Part shown: in pieces, positions 59,955-62,000 of the stretch
Numbering within the stretch: position 1 is the first letter of the stretch
Layout: every line of letters begins with the position of its first letter
From: Symbiodinium natans
Taxonomy: Eukaryota > Sar > Dinophyceae > Suessiales > Symbiodiniaceae
Assembly: GCA_905221605.1 (NCBI GenBank)
Contig: CAJNDS010002157.1
Coordinates: forward strand, 730,001 to 792,000
Length of the DNA stretch: 62,000 bases
Reading direction: 5' to 3'
Program-made: the position numbers and the translations under genes
Notes under the pieces: model-generated
What the model was told of the DNA's origin: nothing
Seen by the model: only the letters and a program-made list of their open reading frames with translations
Database searches by the model: none

Positions 59955-60750
59955 AACTCAGACACCCCTCCCCTTAACAAAGACTTGGGGTTTGGGTTTA
60001 GGGTTTGAGGATTTTGGTGAGGCGTAGCCGGATTCAAGAGTGGACAGGGCGCATGCTACAGGGCCGACAGGACTTGATAGGGTTCAAAACGGGCGTGATA
60101 GGCTTCTGCAACCTTACGCAAGGTTGGGATGAAAGAGCTGAAGTCCTCTACACCCTAAACCCTAACCCTAAACCCTAAACCCTAAACCCTAAACCCTAAA
60201 CCCTAAACCCTAAACCCTAAACCCTAAACCCTAAACCCAACTCCCGAAACGACTCTCGGGTTAGGGTTTAAGAGTTTGGGGTTTAGGGTTCGGGTTTAAG
60301 AGTTTGGGGTTTAGGGTTAGGGTTTAAGAGTTTGGGGTTTAGGGATGAGGGTTTCGGGGTTTAGGATTAAGGCCTCTTGCAACGCATCCCGACTTGATTT
60401 ATAACCCCACTACAAAGCCTAAACCCTAAACCCTAAACCCTAAACCCTAAACCCTAAACCCTGAAGCTTACCTTAAACCCTTAACCCTAAACCCCACTAG
60501 CTAACATGACTAAGAGACACGAGGTCCTTGTATCTTTGGGCCTTTCCGATGTAGGGCACTGGGGTGTAGGGGTCATAGGGTTTAGGGTGGAAGTGCATGT
60601 GGGTTTAGGGTTTAGGGTTTATAGGGTTCGGGGGTTAAGGTGTGAAGCCTGCCTTGGGGGGAAAAACTGTTGGGTTCAGGGTCCGGGCTTAGGGCATCCA
60701 AATAAGTTTCGCCAACGGCGCTGTGGCTTTCCTCTTCGTTCGCATCTCAC

Positions 60751-60916
60751 ATGGGCGGTGCTGAACCGAGCCAACATTCCTCGGAATCCACCCCTTTCTC
60801 GTTGATGACTGCACTCCACGCCCTCCAGGGTGGCCGCCGCGAGGGAACTGCACCTCGATCCATCCCCACCGGCGTCCGTCGCACCACTCATTCCGCCACT
60901 GTTCGCTGGGAGCAAA
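60751..60916 (-). CDS. candidate exon, unrecognised upstream gene
   Basis: A 166-base GC-rich island, bounded on the minus strand by acceptor CTCAG and a strong donor GTGAGA. One frame reads FAPSEQWRNEWCDGRRWGWI and continues rich in Trp, Arg and Gly. Both other minus frames and one plus frame are also open, so frame and even strand rest on the splice sites and the polarity of the flanking repeats. Confidence 0.4.
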
Positions 60917-61639
60917 CTGAGGGTTTAGGGTTTAGGGTTTAGGGTTTAGGGTTTAGGGTTTAGGGTTTAGGGTTTAGCTACAAGAAGTTCGGACCCAGAC
61001 GTCTCTTGCATCGCCCTTTAACGGAAGCCGAGGTTCCCAGGCAAACGGGAAATGTCATCCTAAACCCCAAAACTACAAAACCAACTCCGAAGTCAAAGCC
61101 CTGTAACCCTAAGCCCCAATTTGGGCAATCTTCAAGGCCTAGGCCCGCAAGACCTAGCTCTCTACTGGGTTGTATGTTAAGCCCTTTCAATAATTATTTC
61201 TGAGTAGGTTCCCTTATAAGGAAAGAGGGGAATTTAAAGATATCCCAAAGCACAACCCAGTCCAGAGCCCCGAAAGAACCATAGCCTCCAAAGCCGTAAG
61301 CCCGAAGCGCTAAACCCGAAGGTTGAAAACACGCAGACGCCCTTCATGATTGCGGGCTTGAAGGTGTAGGGTTTAGCCTTCAAACCCTAAACCCGAAGAG
61401 GCCGAAACCCTAAACCCGAGAACTCTATGAGGAAGGCCCGGAGCACCCTAGATCCCACACCCTTTCGGGCTCAGGGCTTAGGGTTTTGTAGGGTTTGGGC
61501 TTAGGGTTTAGGGGTTTAGGGCTTAGGCTCATACATGGGGTTTAGGGGTTTCGGGTTGTTTCGGGTTTAGGGCTATAGGGTTTAGGCTTCAGGGCTCACC
61601 CCCACGGCCCCATGAGGAAGGCTGGAGGAGAACTGCAAG

Positions 61640-61950
61640 AACTACCCTTGAACCCCTAAACCCAAAAGCCCCTAAACCCCCCCACCCCTAAACACCCCTA
61701 TACACCTCCAAACCCCTGCACCCCGAAACCCTAAACCCTGAAACCCTAAATACCTAACCCCAAATCCCTAACCCCCTACACCCCTAAACCCCTAAATCCC
61801 TACGCCCCGAAACCCTAATCTGGACCCTAACCCCCTACACCCCCTAAACCTAAAAGCCCAAAACCCCTAAACCCCCTGAACCCCTAAACACCCCTAAACC
61901 CCCTACACCCCTAAACTCCCTGAACCCCTGAACCCCTAAACCCGTAAACA
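61640..61950 (-). repeat. 8-base variant array CCCCTAAA
   Basis: Degenerate octamer array near the right end. No gene seen between it and 61.4 kb. Confidence 0.88.
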
Positions 61951-62000
61951 CTGGAACCTGATTGCGGAATCTTCCAAGGGGCAGGGACTGAGAGGCGCTC

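Larger units (their letters stand above)
1..62000. repeat. interspersed telomere-like heptamer TTTAGGG/CCCTAAA
   Basis: Arrays of 2-20 units in both polarities occur at intervals of a few hundred bases throughout. Around exons the plus strand usually shows CCCTAAA to the left and TTTAGGG to the right, so in the minus-strand transcripts introns tend to begin with UUUAGGG and end with CCCUAAA. Units are often imperfect (TTCAGGG, TTTGGGG, TTTCGGG, TTGAGGG, GTAGGG). The window is not a chromosome end: polarity switches repeatedly. Confidence 0.97.
58870..62000. other. right end: repeats and one exon-like island
   Basis: Apart from the island at 60751-60916 there are heptamer and octamer arrays, two family copies (59398, 59893) and short GC-rich islands at 60960-61030 and 61320-61360 that are open on both strands. 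No gene can be assigned. Confidence 0.4.

Noticed and set aside
1-62000. tRNA, rRNA, spliced-leader or snRNA genes
   Set aside because: No cloverleaf boxes, rRNA signature or recognisable spliced-leader sequence was seen; short divergent RNA genes could be missed by eye.

Overview
This window looks like nuclear DNA of a dinoflagellate, or a close alveolate relative. Three things point there. (1) The ground sequence is plant/alveolate-type telomere-like heptamer, TTTAGGG on one strand and CCCTAAA on the other. It is scattered internally over the whole 62 kb in well over a hundred short, imperfect arrays of both polarities. (2) Between the arrays lie GC-rich islands of 20-170 nt. Read on the minus strand and joined at AG acceptors, they give clean protein sequence. 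(3) The donors that keep frame are a mixture of GT, GC and GA, as known for dinoflagellates, and every recognisable gene is on one strand, as in dinoflagellate unidirectional gene clusters. Few real coding segments appear as long ORFs, because exons are tiny (20-103 nt in the best models), lack ATGs, and are separated by 0.25-2.6 kb introns filled with heptamer repeats and small hairpin elements.

Layout, all minus strand, so transcription runs from high to low coordinates. 62.0-58.4 kb: candidate exons of an unrecognised upstream gene (weak). 56.13-33.39 kb: a cyclin L-type gene (transcription/splicing cyclin), with both cyclin folds decoded over at least 21 exons, one tiny exon apparently missing, and an Arg-Ser tail. 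29.61-23.60 kb: an unrecognised gene with one membrane-like segment (six or seven candidate exons in compatible phase). 23.38-6.99 kb: a complete 18-exon model of a GPKOW/MOS2-type G-patch and KOW splicing factor (339 codons plus stop, all phases compatible). About 5.8-2.03 kb: an unrecognised gene whose last exons and stop can be read. 202-47: a possible first exon of a further gene.

The most interesting feature is how introns and repeats fit together. In the coding sense, nearly every intron has a CCCUAAA-type tract just upstream of its 3' splice site, and about two thirds also have a UUUAGGG-type tract just after the 5' splice site. The two ends of an intron are therefore complementary and could pair, bringing the splice sites together; the 3' tract could also supply the pyrimidine/branch region. 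Inside the introns sit at least seven families of short hairpin-forming elements, local repeat variants (periods 7, 8 and 9), poly-G/poly-C runs, and a few protein-like fragments in either orientation.

Two of the readable genes (cyclin L and GPKOW/MOS2) belong to the splicing machinery, so the window may be a small functional neighbourhood; with two genes this may be chance. All exon joins are my own hand reading; no alignment, transcript or database was available.
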